A stretch of DNA of 64,000 nucleotides from positions 8,728 to 72,727 of the forward strand of contig VZRZ01002011.1 in NCBI GenBank assembly GCA_013398175.1. Direction: 5' to 3'. The position numbers were made by a program, and so were the translations under genes. The notes beneath the pieces were generated by a model. That model was given only the letters and a program-made list of their open reading frames with translations. It was not told where the DNA came from and did not search any database. This stretch comes from Climacteris rufus. Its lineage: Eukaryota; Chordata; Aves; Passeriformes; Climacteridae. Shown here in pieces: positions 24,501 to 38,671 of this stretch (the first letter of the stretch is position 1; every line of letters begins with the position of its first letter).

Positions 24501-27500
24501 ATATGTACTGGGTTTACATTTTGGGGCATAGATCCACTGTTATTATAACTTTTGGTAGTTTCTAAATGGTTGAAAAATATTTTTGCTATGTTACGTAGTG
24601 CAACAAGGAAGACCCTGAAATTATTTCCTAACAGCAGGCTGCTACCAACTGAGAATGTTATAAAAAATAAAATATCTTCAGAGAACATGGCATGCATGTC
24701 CAGCACAGTAACACAGGATGCTCATGGGCTCCGAACAGTACCTTCCCTGAGGGTTGAGTATCTTCTCATTGCTGCTTTCTACTGCAGGTCTTAAATGGGA
24801 ACACTAAGTGAAATACGATTAAATTTTTTATCATCAAAAATAGAGAAAGGGGAAGGATATTGGTGAAATGTGTTCTGGGTGTGATAGGAAGTACACTAGA
24901 AAAAAGGTACTTGCAAAGTATGGACAGGTGAAAATAAAGCAAGAGTCAAAGAAAATGGGGGAGACAGGGAAGGAAACAGCATAAGGAGTCAACCTTAAAA
25001 AATAGAGCATTTATATGTTTTTAATATATAAATAAGTTCAGCTCACAACACCGATTCAGTTTTAGTTGTATTGTCAAATAGGAGCATTATGGTTTCTGTC
25101 AAGGTCATCATACTGCAAGCAGGGAGCCCTGTGTGTTTGTATGAGCCAGCTGAGCAGATGCAAGCACAATGTCCTGTATCATTTCCCACATCTTGCTCCC
25201 CACTAGCGAGGTTCCCTCTGCCATTGCTGAGATGCCCTCTCACTGCCTTGAGTGTGCTTGCACAGGGACATGCACGATGCCAAAGCAGCAGTAGACACCA
25301 CCTCTCCAGCACAAATTTAGCTCAAGTCTGAACCATTATTTTCAAGGATAAAATCTTTAGAGAGGGTTATTTTTGATGAAAAATTTCTAATTAGTGCAGC
25401 ATTTAGGTACCATACATAGCAGAAAGTAATTTCATCAAAACAGAAGTTTCTATTTGTAAACATTATAGCCCCTCACCAACACAATACAATAGAAGTACTG
25501 TATAGAGTCAGATTTTCAGGATATTGATTAGTGCACACTTTGTTTCTTTCTTCATTGTGGTTGTCAGAGCACTATTTTCCAGGGTGGCATTGAAGATTTA
25601 GCTGGCATGCTTACATGATTTATAATCCCAAGCTTTACCTGTCACATGTGTGACTCAAAGTTATCTTACCCAAGGGAGAGGTTTAGCCAAGATTTTTCCT
25701 GCCAAAGGGCCTTGATTCCTTGCAGAAGTCTGGCCTAACCTGGTGTTTTTCTGTTTACAAACATTTTACATTGCCCACCCCTTCCAGCACTAGCAAAGCT
25801 CAGTGTCCATGTTTTCCTGTCTGTCTCTGAAGCCTCCTCACCCCTGGCAGCAGCTCCCTCCTGACTGCTGGGAAGACTTGGGATCTATTCCCAGACAGGA
25901 AAGCTAAGGTAGTGACTGAAGAATTAAGTATTTCCTTTTATTCTAAATGTAAGATAAATATTTTGATTTCTGTATCCTGTAAGTTGATAATTTCTGTATG
26001 CCTCACGTCTCTGCCTGCCTTGTATTTATCACTTGGTCAATGCACCTCAAATTTCTTCCCAGGTGGCCTCCAATAGAAAGAATTGTAGAGATTGATCCTC
26101 AGAGTCCCAGGGTACTTACAAGCACTCTTGTTTATAAAAAGTATTGTCATTTTAAATAATGTTTTCTGCTTCAGTCAAGTCATATGAAGGCCACAATCTT
26201 CTGTCTCAGCCCCTTTAAGCAGAATTTCTCCTCAGGCTTTAAGTGAGTTCACTGTATATCAGTGGCATATAATTGATGTGGCCAAATTCCCTTTTCCTTT
26301 GCTGCAGCCAGGTGCCAGGCTGCTAGAGAAGCTAGGACTGTGTCAGGCTGCTATTTAAAACCTCAGCCACCTACTTTACAGCTGGATCCTAAAATCCAAT
26401 CTGAAGAAGCTGAGCACCACTGTGCTAACCCTATGTGAGATAAAGCCTTCACCATTCCCATAAAGAACAATACAGTTACTTTCTCCTGCTCCAAAATCTG
26501 CAGATGTACCTCATGCCTGAGGCCGTAGGAAGGACCCAGCAATTGCTGGCCACAGCATTGGCAGCTGCACAGTTTCTCCAAGTAACCCTTCAATGTTCAC
26601 AAATGGAAGAAATGAAAGGACAGCTGCTTATGCTTCCTCAAAGTGCTCCTGGAAAGTCTTCCTAAAAGACTTCCTAAAACAACCCAGAAAAATACATTCA
26701 AAACATGTTCATTCTCTCTAGCTTAAAAAACCCTGAATGATCCAGTAGATTCATTTTCCCCTCTGATTTCCGCTATTTCCAGTCAGTTGGTATTTTTCCC
26801 AAATTAACATATTGCTCATGTTTTTAGATGAATTTAAAACTCGGATCTTCTTAATACTGAAAGTCACATCTTGTAAAAACTACGAGAGCAGCTTTAACAC
26901 TGCACATGGTTTTAATTCTGCATTAGGAAAAAATAGTAAATCTGAGCCAACAAGTATGTCATTCAATGTCATCCTTGCTGATATGAATGAAAACCCACAG
27001 TTACTCAGGACATAAATAACTGGTCTAATTGTTTTCAACACAGCAGGAAAGTGACAACAATCTAAGGGCAATTCCAGAGAGTGTGATACTGGGGCTTTTG
27101 CATCCCGGGAGCTTCTTCCCCTCTGATGGTTGCTGTAGTTGGTTTGGAAGCTTTGGACCCAAAAGCCCCTCTAAGCATAGGGGTAGTTTTTATGTGAAGC
27201 ATCACACCCAGTGCAGTGCTGGTAGCTACACTGAGGCATGGAAATCATGTGTTCCTTCCCCAGGTCAGCCCCCTCGAGCAGGAGGCCACTGCCTTTGGGT
27301 TGGATGCCTGCTCCGGTAATAACAAGCTCAGCCCATTGAAGCCTGTCAGCCGTGCTCCAAATCCAACTCCACGTATTCTTCTCACACAAACACAGGTGTT
27401 TATCCCACTTAGTTGCTGAGTTGATAAGGAACGTGCTTGTCTGGGGATCATGTCTGGGGATGAGCCACTGCCTGTTGTTTTCTGGCAACCTCCATGCTTT

Positions 27501-30500
27501 TGGAAGCCATTGACCCATTTTCAATCACATTTGAAAAGGAGAGGAAATTGCTTCATACTTATCTGGAGTCTTACAAGTTTTGGGGAAGAACAGGAAGCTA
27601 GAGACACTGAAGATAGCAGCACTCTTGGTCTCCCCTGTGGGAAGCATTTTACACTGAACTTTCCATGCAGAAAGGACAGTTAAGGGACAAAAAGAACAAA
27701 CATTGTGGCAAAGCAGGCTTCATTAGTTCTGCTGCTAACAGAACAACTTGTATTTGACACTGGGCAATTATCCAGCCAATAATGACACCTTCATCTCAAC
27801 AAAAAGCCTCAGATGAAGACAGGAAGTTCAGAGGCTGTTCAGTTACATGTTACCCTACAGGTATAATCATGCTCTACAGCAATTTTGTGTATTGGGATAT
27901 TTTTATCTTGTTGTTACATAAAAGAATCCAAGAGATACCTCAGGTAAGGAAATCAACTGTGAAAGTGAGGAAAATAATTGCCTTTCAAAGAGGCTGGAAG
28001 AGAAAAAATAGTGTAGTTTTAACAGTTTGTATTGACCAGGTGAGTTGGCATTTTAACTTCTCCCTTTTTATTTTCCTGTAAAGAATACTCACAGAATATG
28101 CAATAAAGTAAGTGCTATTTCTCACAACTTGCCTAGTTTTAGGCCTCAACACTATTTTGTTTACTGGCTTGTTTTTAAAATTGATGGAACTATTCAAGGA
28201 GGTGTTTAAAAGACTTCTATTGCTTTTGGTTTATTTCATCCTTAGGTTTGTCTTGATAAAAAGCAAAACTTATACTGGTTAAAACCTAATAAAGGCATTA
28301 GGTTTTTTGCAAAAATATGATTAAAAAAAAAAATCTAGGGAGCCATCCTTTGTGATGGTTATTGGAGGTCACTGGAAGTCTTGCAAGAGCTACCACATGA
28401 AGTGCCAGGCTTTTGTGCAGCATGGTCCTTATCTTGCTATGGGACACACAATCCTCCTCTGTCAGCATGTCCTCCTCTGTCAATCCTCCTTTGGTAACAG
28501 GAACCAGTGGAAAGCCAGGTACAATCAAGAGCAACTTCCATGCATGAGCTCCAGCAGACATATTGTTGACAATGAATTTGTGTGTTGAATCTATATGGAG
28601 CCTGTCCCAATGCCCCAAAGCAAGAAATGTCATTGATATTCATATCCCAGAAAGGAGAAGAAAATTATTCTAAAAGAATTAAAGGCTGCTGAGCATGGAA
28701 GAATGCCAGACTTTCAGACAAAATCCACATTGCAGAGCATAGGCACAAGACATGTATTTTTCCTCCTTGCAAAGCCACTTTTTCTATGTGGATTCTATTT
28801 GTCATCAATACCATCAGCTTTATGGGTGCTGCACTGTTGCCCTGACTTTTGCAGTTCTGGATGTTATCATTCTTTTGTAACTAACTCTCGGACATTCTTT
28901 GTAAACATAGCCATGTTATTGTAACGGTATCTTTTTATTTACATTCCTTTCTCCTGGGCACAGAAGTTTGATGGACATTTCCTTTGACCAGTGTGATTGA
29001 GGGGAGGCCCTTTGTCTCCTCCAATACACAGTGAAATATAAGGCACATCTATAATAAAGATGGGCGGGGAAGCCCAGAACTTATTCCTTCACTCTCCAGA
29101 GGTTTCTGTCTCCTTCTTTCGTGTCGTTACTGCAACACTGCACACCCATAATATTATAACATTTTCCTGCAGGATAAGCAATTACAACGAGATGTTGCAG
29201 TGTATTAGAGGGGGAAGAACAATTGGTATGTTATTGGCTTTTCCTCACTACATCCCTTAGCAATTGCCTTTGTCCTCAAGGATTTTTCTGAACCATCGGG
29301 TGTATTTTCTGGATGGTGCATCAACCAGTTCTCCCCAGCTGCCTGCAGCTGTGGCTCAGTGTCGTGGAGAGACCTGATGCAGAGCTAGGTCAGGCTCCGG
29401 CAAGCCTGCTGCTCTCACAACCTTCCCATAGTCTCAACAGACATCTTATGTGTTCTTCAAAGATTAACATACCAGATCTGTTCTTTTGGCCTAAATAATT
29501 TATGATTTGCATTCTGTACATCCCTTCCTCCTCCAAGTTATGCTGTTTTCCTGCAAATCCCTGAATAACTGAGAATAAGGGCTATCTTGCTGATAGGGTC
29601 AAGAGTATTTCATTTAAAACATGCAAGAATACACACCACTGTAAAGGGTCCAGAATCACCTTAATTAGTACCAGGAAAGGACAGAGGTTGAGACAGATAG
29701 AAGCAAATCTCCAACTCACAGAATAGTGAAGGCTTCACATGCTGACATGAGATTGTCCAAATGACACTTTATTCATCTGAGAGTTCACGACTTGTGCTTT
29801 GGCTGTCTCACAGAGGAACACAGAGAGAGACCAGAAAGATCAGCACTACCCTCTCTGGCATCTTTGCAGGTGCAAAGAAAGCTATGGACCCTTACATGAT
29901 TTCCTGGCATTCAGGATGGTGTTCTGATTCTCTCATCAGCCAGTATTAGTCTCACAGATTTTCTAGACCACTGCTGATTTCAGAGCACTTTGCCACACTT
30001 TGAAATACAGCATTACATAGTTGAAAGCAAGGAAATACCTAAACAATTATTTGCATACAGTTGGCTTTTCAAAAATGTTTTGTGACTACTTTGGAGACTC
30101 AAATATTGAACACATTAAATGAACAAAAAATGCACCTTGAAACATTGCATGTGACAGGAAAGAAGGAGATGATGGTCTTGCATTTTGCAGTTCCCCTGAT
30201 TCCCTCCCCTTCCCTTCTCCCTGGAAAAAAAAGGGGAAAATTGAACTGGAGCAAGAGGGTCAATTTAAGTAGTATCTGAAGTCAGCACCAATCCAAGGAG
30301 CAGTGTGCTTCATGTGTACACACAACGTCCATCTGAAACAACTAACAGAGCAGAACTGATCACCAGAGTATTTAGTAGTAATGAAAATATTTCCATTAAT
30401 ATCAGCTAGAAGTTGCAGAGAGATGGAGCCAGCTGGGTTCCCACACCGCAGTACCTTTGTTTTCTAAATGCCAATTCAATAAATGTCATCTGCCAACCCT

Positions 30501-33500
30501 AAAATTGGTTTGTTATGGGTTTTTATGCATCAGGATCTGAATTCCCAGAGGCTTAAGAGCAAATTCAGAGCCATGTTGGCCCAGAGTCTAAACTGAGGAT
30601 GCAAAGCCTGCCTTATGGCAGTGAGGGCCATTTGTGTCTGAAGCCTACACTTTGTATTAAATACCAAAATTCTACCATTCCACAGGTGAAAAATTTGGGG
30701 GGCTGGTAAAATGGTCATTGCCCATGTTTGCAAAGTCAAGCTACTGGTACTATCATTAGCCCAGGATTTGTGCACCATGGGAATAGCTAGATACCATGCT
30801 CCTGATTAATAATTTTCTTTCTACAGTGGTACCAATCTGGTAAATTTGGGTCCAAGGGGAGCAAAATACAAAAAATTTCCAGGTTTGCCTTTCATCTGAT
30901 TTTATTCATAAATACAGCCTCTGTGCTGAGTCCTTCATTTCCTATTTCCTGTTTTCCCTTTCAGTCTCCCCTGACTCTGGGCTTTTCACCCTCTGGCTTA
31001 TTTTAAACTTCACTGATGCAGAATACCAGTCAGAAGGAGGGCGGCTTTCCCAGGGAAAAGAGCCAAAGAGGACATTTCCATCTTTTTCACAAGAACTGTT
31101 GAGTGGCTCTTCCAGCAAAGTTGCTTTGTTCTGCCTCTCTTAAAACAGACATTAAGAAATAAACATCGTAATTTGAATCGCTTGCCTATCAAAATCTTCC
31201 TCCCAATACTTCAAACTCCTTTCTCACAGACAACAGAGTCAAATTTGCACCCATTGAGCAACATTTGCCCCTGATAATTTTTTTACTTTTCTGTGTTTTT
31301 CTATTTTTTAATAGATAAACAAGAGCACTAGTTTCTTGAGATCAAGAAGAAAACAGGGCAGTGACACACAACAAAACTGCTGTTTTATTCAAACTGCTTT
31401 CTGTGGGAAAAAGAAACTGGCTACTGGAGCTACTTCCAAGCAACAAGGTCATCAAGAGAATTCAGAAATACATATCTGGGGAAAATATGTATCCCAAGCA
31501 CAGCTGAATAGGAGAGGTCCAGATGTCATTCTTTTTCCATTCCAGGAAAGGGGAAAAGGTTTCCTACAAAAACATACTTTTTCCCTGTCTTAGGAAAAGC
31601 TGTATGGATAAATAAGCATCACAGTATGAATCTCTGCCCTGGCTCCATCTGTTAAGCTACTACAAGACTCCAGAGAGAGTCTTCACACAAATAACACTAA
31701 ATAGAAATGAAGAGCAGCCTGATTTTTTTTCTCAGAGCCTTAAACCAGGAAGAGCAGCTAGGTCCATGCTGCCAGGGTAAAAAACATATCCTGAATTGTT
31801 CCATTTGCCTTGGTTCCTTTGTTGGTAGCTGCCAGCATACAAACAGAGCTTACTGAACATTGGTCAGATTTTTGACTGACCAGGTCATGTTTTCTCCATT
31901 AATGGGTGAACCACCAAGGAGTCACAAAGCAGTGTCTGCCTCTCCCAGAGGAGCAAAGAGCTTATCTTGAGTCACTCTCTCCCCTTGGAACATGGGAGAT
32001 AGACAGGGTGAAGGAGACCCAAGGCTGATAAAATCTCTACACAAATTTCTCTCCAAACACTCTCCCAGCAGTGTTTTCTGTAACATTGCCCTGATGCACT
32101 GTGTAGATTTTGCACTTACAAGACAGGAGGGGGATGAGGGATAATAAGCAGATACCACCCTGCTGAGCTTCTTTGGAGGTGAAACAGCCAGCTGCAACTG
32201 GAGGATAAACTTGGGTAAACTTGGTCTGGGAGAATAAACTGTGCTTTGGCAAGCCTTTAGGTTGCTATTTCAGGAACATGAGGGACAGTTTTTGGAATAA
32301 AGTTCACTGCATAAATGAGCTATGGGAAACATTTTAATTGATTCTGTAAAGTAACCCAAAAGTACAAGCTGACAGCAGAAGCACAGTCCTCTTGGATCAA
32401 TCCCAGGGATTCCCCCTGTAATTGATACATCCTTGACATCCCAGCCCTTCTTAATAGTAACAATACCTTCCTCCTTTAAATCCTTCATTCCCCTAATTTT
32501 TCTGGTTTTTGTTAATTAAAAATCCTTGCTAGTTCACATCAGTCTTCAGCTAATTTTCCAAGTGTTCCTCCTGAGTTTTCTCTTTTCTGCATCCCCACCT
32601 CTATGATCCACTTTCTCTTCATACCTTGGCCTTCTGAAATCTTGCTAATATTCATTCATGTTTCTTTATGTCTAACAAGCTCTCATAATTATGCTCAGTG
32701 GTTTGGAACTTCCAAATCCTTTCTGGGGATTCAAGATCTCTGCTTTCCATACACTTCTTCAAGTTTTCTTCTAAAGCCTTCAGCTTTGTGCATGAGAATG
32801 ACCAACAATATTTTAATGTTATTTTATTAGAAAAAGCTCACTGAATGACTGCACACAGTAAATACTCCAAGCATGTGTGGGGTAGCTCTAACCAAGCAGA
32901 ATTTCCTAGCTAATCTGCATCTCTGTGGAGATGTGGACTCCTTAGGCTATCAACTGCTTTAGCTGTCTGCTCCTTATCACATCTGATCAGAGATGAAGGA
33001 GAACATAGTTCTGCTGACCTGCAGCTTTCAGAGTAGCAATAACAAAAGGTCAACAGCTGAGCACTGTGGGACTTGTGACCAAAGACTCTGTCTCCCTTTC
33101 TGTGTTACTTGTTTGATTGCTAAACAAAATGCCCATCAGTCATGTCAGCAGGCTTATGCCACACATTGGACAAGCTCTGCACCACAGGTTACCTTGTCCT
33201 TGCCTTCTTCAAACTTTGTAGCTCAGCCTCTACCAGATGCTGTTGGGGCCTCTTCACCAAGGTAAATCACCAGTCAGCAATGCCCTCTCCAGCACCTTAG
33301 AGCATCATGTCCAGGCACCAGCTCTCTGAACACAAGGTATCCAGGGCTTCCCAAACTTCATCGTGCATTTCTGCTTGTATCTCTGGAGGACATAACCTGT
33401 ACGAGCACAGCCTGGAAGCACTTCCACAGTGTCTGCAAATCTGCAGACTATCTGGCACTGCCACAGACCGGGTGATGAATCCTCAAGTTCACCCTCCTCC

Positions 33501-35090
33501 TGGGTTGAGTGGACCATCAAGGGCTCCTTTTTCCTCCCTCTATTTATTTCTCCTGGTTCCATCTTGCAGTTTATAAACCACATACTTCCTCCCTCCCCAT
33601 CCCCATATTGTGCTCTCTATATCCTGCTTGTAAGCATGGCACTAACTTAGTGCTGCATAATGTGCAGGAAACTGTTTCACATATATTGGCCTGGCACACA
33701 ATACTCCTTGCAGCTATTTAATGCTTCTTGACTGCATGTCTTGCTACTCACATTCTGAACAGCTTTTAAGCCTTCTTCTATGTCCTCCCACTGAGAACTC
33801 TTAATGTGCACCCATAACCTCTGCTTCTGGGCCCTTGCTTACTACTTGTCCTCCCATCAGTCCTCCATCACAGAGGCCCCAGGCTGACATCCTCTTCAGC
33901 ATCTCAAATATCTCTTTCCCTCTGTTTTGTAACATTTTCCCCTTTGGGCTGCCAAATTCTCTCCCTCCCCCAATACCATCTCATCCACTAATTACTTAAA
34001 ACTCACGCATCACTTCTGTCACCATTTCCATATAAAAGTGTTCAGAGTTTCTGTGACAAAGCTGTCATGGCAACTCGAAATTTGTCAGGTTTTCACATTA
34101 TACATAACCTGCAAAACTGCATATTATTAAACATGTTCTGATGCTCCCAATTACTTAAAAATTATTCCATTGCCAAATCCCACTGCTATATTCAGTCAAC
34201 ATTTGTCATCTGGAAGAAAACTTCCACATCAAGTTCCTGTTGCTTCAGGGCATTGATGAAGGAGGGTGCTCTTCTGTCATGCCTGCAGCAGACTTGGCAT
34301 AGATCAAAGCCTCTAATACTTTTCTGGCTCATCTGATGGACAGACTTAAGGGGTGCAGTAGGATGGGCTGCTAGGGAACGCAGTCACTTCTGCATGCATC
34401 TACTGAGCCTTAAAAATGTCATACAATAGCTGTTGTCAACCTTTTTCAAGGGCATTCCTTGTTAACATTCCCATTTTGGTCAATTAGAGTCAAATAAAAG
34501 CATGCTGATAGATCTAGACATAGATAATCCATAACACCAACCTGAAACTCTAGTAGGAACTAACAATCCTGTGTTCTCCTCCTTGGAGCAAACAGAAGTG
34601 CTACATAAGTTTGGCAGAGCCAGCTATTTCATACACATAACATAATTTATACACATTACATCTGTACTGCTGTAAAAACATTTCATTCATTAATTTCATC
34701 TCCCATTTCATTCGACTTACAAAAATCTATCCTGAATCTGGCTCTGCCTCCCCTTGGTGGGTGATGGATTTTCCTTATTTTTTATTAAGGAACAAGGCTT
34801 AGGTGTGGGGAGAGCATTTTATTTCCTTTCTGATTTTAACTTCAAGTATAAGCACATGCAAGTATTTTTTCCATCTGTTACCTGATTTTCTTCTTCATAG
34901 GCTTCAGACATTACTGGAACTACTTCATCTTGAAAAAAATTCTTGCTCTAATAAAGAATACTGAGACTGCTGAGGCTTTTCCCTATGGAAAGATAAAAGG
35001 TTTAATCAGGTATAATGTATTGACTGATTTCCAGTTTTTAAATTCTCCATTTTTTAACTCCCAAGAAACCTTCTTACTGTACAAAACCTG
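24501..35090. other. Long gene-poor stretch
   Basis: About 10.6 kb with no recognisable transposon copy and no exon that I can support. Overlapping open frames on both strands near 27029-27524 are mutually exclusive and lack family signatures. A small 19-base imperfect tandem repeat (tcctcctctgtca) sits near 28450-28490. Confidence 0.45.
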
Positions 35091-35127
35091 TATTAATTAA
35101 TTAATTAATAATTAATTAATTAATTTT
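35091..35127. repeat. (TTAA)n microsatellite
   Basis: About nine units of attaa/ttaa with one slippage interruption. Confidence 0.9.
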
Positions 35128-35535
35128 CAGGAATTAAAATTTAAAATTGCTTAATAAATAGTTAAACAAAGTGATGTATTGGCTTGTTTTTTCTCCTTTG
35201 TATGTAGAGTGACTTCTGATTTATTCCTCTTTTTGATGAAAAATTACATTTGCTCTGCATTTTCTGAACAACTTTAGCTATCATATTTTCTATTTGAGCC
35301 TATTGATACATCCTGGGACAAAGAGCTAACAAGAAGGAAAACAAAATATGTTAAAAATTTTGTACCTGTTTCTAGGTTTAGGTCAGGCACTACAACATAC
35401 ATTGCCTTCCCACAACCATTCAATCTTCACCAAGCTCAGCAGCATCCTGAGGTTCTTCTTTGGCATTATCAAGGAGATATTATTACAGTTTTCTCCATAA
35501 TTTCTCAGGACCTGTGACTATCTTGGAGTATCTTC

Positions 35536-36209
35536 TGTTGCGGTGACCCGGCCCACCTTGGGGCTGAGTGACATCCAGTGGGTGGATTTCCCCGCCCAGG
35601 ACTCCAACCCTGAGGGTGGATCCGAGGGCGAGACCAAGGTTTAAGGCTACTGCCCACTGGGTGTCCATCTAGCAGCATCTCCTCCTCTCCTTCTAGAAAC
35701 TTCTCTGTTCCCGTAATGCTATTGGTTTAGACTCCTATGTTTATTCATGTGTTTCATTGCTTATGTATTGAGCTCTGGAAAGTTCTGTTCAGTTCGGTTC
35801 CCCATTGGTTGGTTCAAATATGTTCCTCCCCTAACCCTTTGTGATTTGTTCCCTGTCACCCCTCGTCATTCCCTTACTGCTTTATCCCTTGGTTCCTCCC
35901 CTTCTCCACCCCCATTTCAAAACACGGCTGTAACTGCTCCCCAAGGCTCTTCTCCTTTGTCCCCCCTTTTCGACTGGAACTCTGCCCCTTGGGGCTGGAA
36001 TAGAGTCGGGATTACAGACAAGGCAAGAGTCCTTCTTTCTTCCTTCACCCTCGCCTGTTGCCCAGCAACACCTTGCAGCAGCCAGCCTTGGAACTGAGCT
36101 ACTTGCAGGCAGCACCGACAGCTGCTGACAGGACTCTGACTGTCACGCTGCCGGGGCGTCAGAACTTGTTGCCTGCCGGGCCACCGGGCGGCTTGCGGTC
36201 AGCACAACA
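35536..36209. mobile_element. Solo LTR with perfect 6-bp target duplication
   Basis: The element begins TGTTGCGGTGACC and ends GGTCAGCACAACA, so its ends are an imperfect inverted repeat with TG...CA termini. It is flanked by atcttc on both sides (35530-35535 and 36210-36215), a perfect 6-base target-site duplication. Six bases fits an ERVK (beta/alpha-like) integrase. The GC-rich ends contrast with the AT-rich surroundings. CCAAT boxes read on the minus strand, which favours minus orientation, but I cannot settle this. No internal genes remain. Confidence 0.88.
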
Positions 36210-37548
36210 ATCTTCAGTATATCCACTGTGATGTGTTACAAATTCATTCCTGTGTTAGTGGATTCTGAATACAAGAGTAGCTGCTGATAGATTATTTTCA
36301 AGACAGGATTATGTGACTTGAATTCCACTCCTCTAATGAAGTTAGAAAGTCAGTTTTTTCTCTGCATTGTTGAAACACTCCAGGACATACTCCATGGCTT
36401 TATCCCAGTGACAATACCTATGCCTCCTCTATATAGTCACATTTCTCCCTCTCTTATTTTACCAAGAGAGCAGGAAAACAGTGATGGGAGTTCTGACTCA
36501 CTGCTAAAGGATTTATTGCTTGAAAAGCAGCAATTTCCTGGGTGAATGCCTTCACTTTCTAGGACTTCTCTCTTGTAACATCATCTATGAACTTTCCACC
36601 CTCCACATACTGTCCAGGAGCCCCAAATTACCCACCTGCTTCTTTTATATGTCACAGTATTTCTCAGTTTTTCCTGCCAGGGTATCAGAAGCTGTAGCAT
36701 GCATTAGGTTTTATTTCTGTGATCTTCTGCTTGAGCTTCTGATTTTCACCTTTGTCTCTTCCTCTATCTTCACACTGAGCTTTTCACATCCTCTTTAAGG
36801 TCTCATTTGGCTCTGCTCTAGCCATAGTTGGTGTCTGTGAAACCCGGAACAACTACAGATGTGCTCTATTCTGGTCAATATTCTGTTGCTAAAAAAATAA
36901 CCAATGAAAAAACCCACACCAACCCACCCTCAAAAACACAAAAGACTTCGGGATTTCCAGAACCTGTTTCAAAAACATTCTGATTCATTTGTATAAAAAA
37001 ATTTCAGTGGGATTCAATGCCTGATGCTGCCAAATAGTTACCTATGCACCTTCCCAGAACACCTAATATTCTGTATCTCTTACTTACTGCTCCCAATAGC
37101 TCTAGTTAATATTTTCAAGATCAGTAAGAGCCCTATGTACAAACTGGATGCAAATAGCACTGTATTTGTCCCTCTGGGATCATCAGATTCTTGACCTCCT
37201 TGAATCTTGCTACCTTTATAAACTCTTTCAAAATCCATTCTTACATCTACAATAACAATGTCTAACTTTCTCTTTAACCCTTCCAGTGTCACTGTAGCTC
37301 CCATTAATTTTGGTCAGTTATAATTACTTTGCATTGCAAAGACTTTTCCAGGAGAAGATGTAGTAGAGTTTTCCAGTGTAAGTAGCATTCTCACTCAGTG
37401 GTTTGCTTTATCCTTTCACCCTTCTTTCATGATACAGTTTCCTCTCACTACAGTTGCATTCAGATTTATTGATCCTTGTACACAAATGGTCTCTTTTTAT
37501 TGAACTTCCCAGTGACTGCTGAGGTTTCCGACAACACAGAAGGATTGC
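36210..37548. other. No gene seen
   Basis: Unique AT-rich sequence between two solo LTRs. No exon or further repeat is recognised. Confidence 0.5.
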
Positions 37549-37847
37549 TGTAGCGAACAGACGACACATAGTCCAAGGCAGGTGCAAAAAGGAGGTTTTT
37601 ATTTGCAAAAACGAGGCCTTTTTAGGCAGTTAGACCATTATCAGTTACTTACCTTTGAAGCACAATAAACATAATTCAACCGACCACCATCATCCGCGAT
37701 GTGAGCACGAGATTGTTATATAACTTGTTTTTCTACTTCTATTTTCTGCTGAATCATTCCCATAGTCCTTCACTGCTCAGCCAAAGTGACAGGAGGAAGC
37801 CATGATCGTAAGGCCTTTATTTTACTACGCCTTGCATATCCAATACA
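37549..37847 (-). mobile_element. Short solo LTR, alpharetrovirus-like layout
   Basis: On the minus strand the 299-bp element starts TGTATTGG and ends TTCGCTACA. It carries AATAAA within 'gcaaataaaaacc' shortly before its end, and a compact U3 like those of alpharetroviral LTRs. The flanks are gattgc (37543-37548) and gatttc (37848-37853), a 6-base target-site duplication with one mismatch, which supports both boundaries and an ERVK-type integrase. Several CpGs are retained, hinting at moderate age. No internal sequence is present. Confidence 0.8.
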
Positions 37848-38671
37848 GATTTCCAGCTGCTTGTAGATGTTGTGAAGAGCTGCTGGCAAAAAGAATTCAA
37901 GAATCCAGCATTGTTTGGAAGAGAAGCACCAGTCTCAAGTGAACAGGTAAACAGAGACATTTCCCAGGAACCAAACACTGTGGTCAATAGCAAAGCAGAG
38001 CTCTTCATCTGTGATTAACCAGAAGTCAATCCTGAAACTAACCTAACTAACCTTTGCCTAAAATATCTACTGAATTCTGCCTGAGGGCAACATAACACAG
38101 GGAAGGTACCTTCTGAACTTCTTCCTGGGATGGATGGAGCAAATGACAAAAATAGAAACATGGACAAATATTGAAGATAACAGGTATCAATAGAATGGTA
38201 GAAGAGAACAAAAGTTCTGTTGAGAAGGAATGTATTCTGTCCTATCCCCTAAAAACTCATCTTCCTCTGAACTTTCCCACTTTGCTCTCTGTTTTATGTC
38301 TGGTTTATTACCCACCTCAGTCTTTGATCCTTTCTGCTCCTTGGATTATCCTATCCTGCTATTCTGCAAGCCCATCTTGCCTCTGAGATGAAAGCCCCTT
38401 CCTCCTCTCCCTGTATTATTTTAATTTCCTAAAACCCTGTGTCTCATCAGCATTTCCAAGACCATTACATTTCCTAGTCTTCCCACAAGACTCTCTCTTC
38501 CTCTCTTTGTAAAAAGTTCTTCTTTTGAGGATCACAAATTTGCTTCTTCCTAACCCAAACAAAACTCTTTCCCCTTTTTGGTAAAAGGGGATTGCTACTT
38601 TTATGCAAATCACTCCAGCTTCAGTTTTTCCATCTTAAAATTTTTTGCTGTCTTCTTCTATTTCCTGGGTA
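37848..38671. other. No gene seen
   Basis: Unique sequence. The pyrimidine-rich stretch 38250-38660 has no coding frame. Confidence 0.5.
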
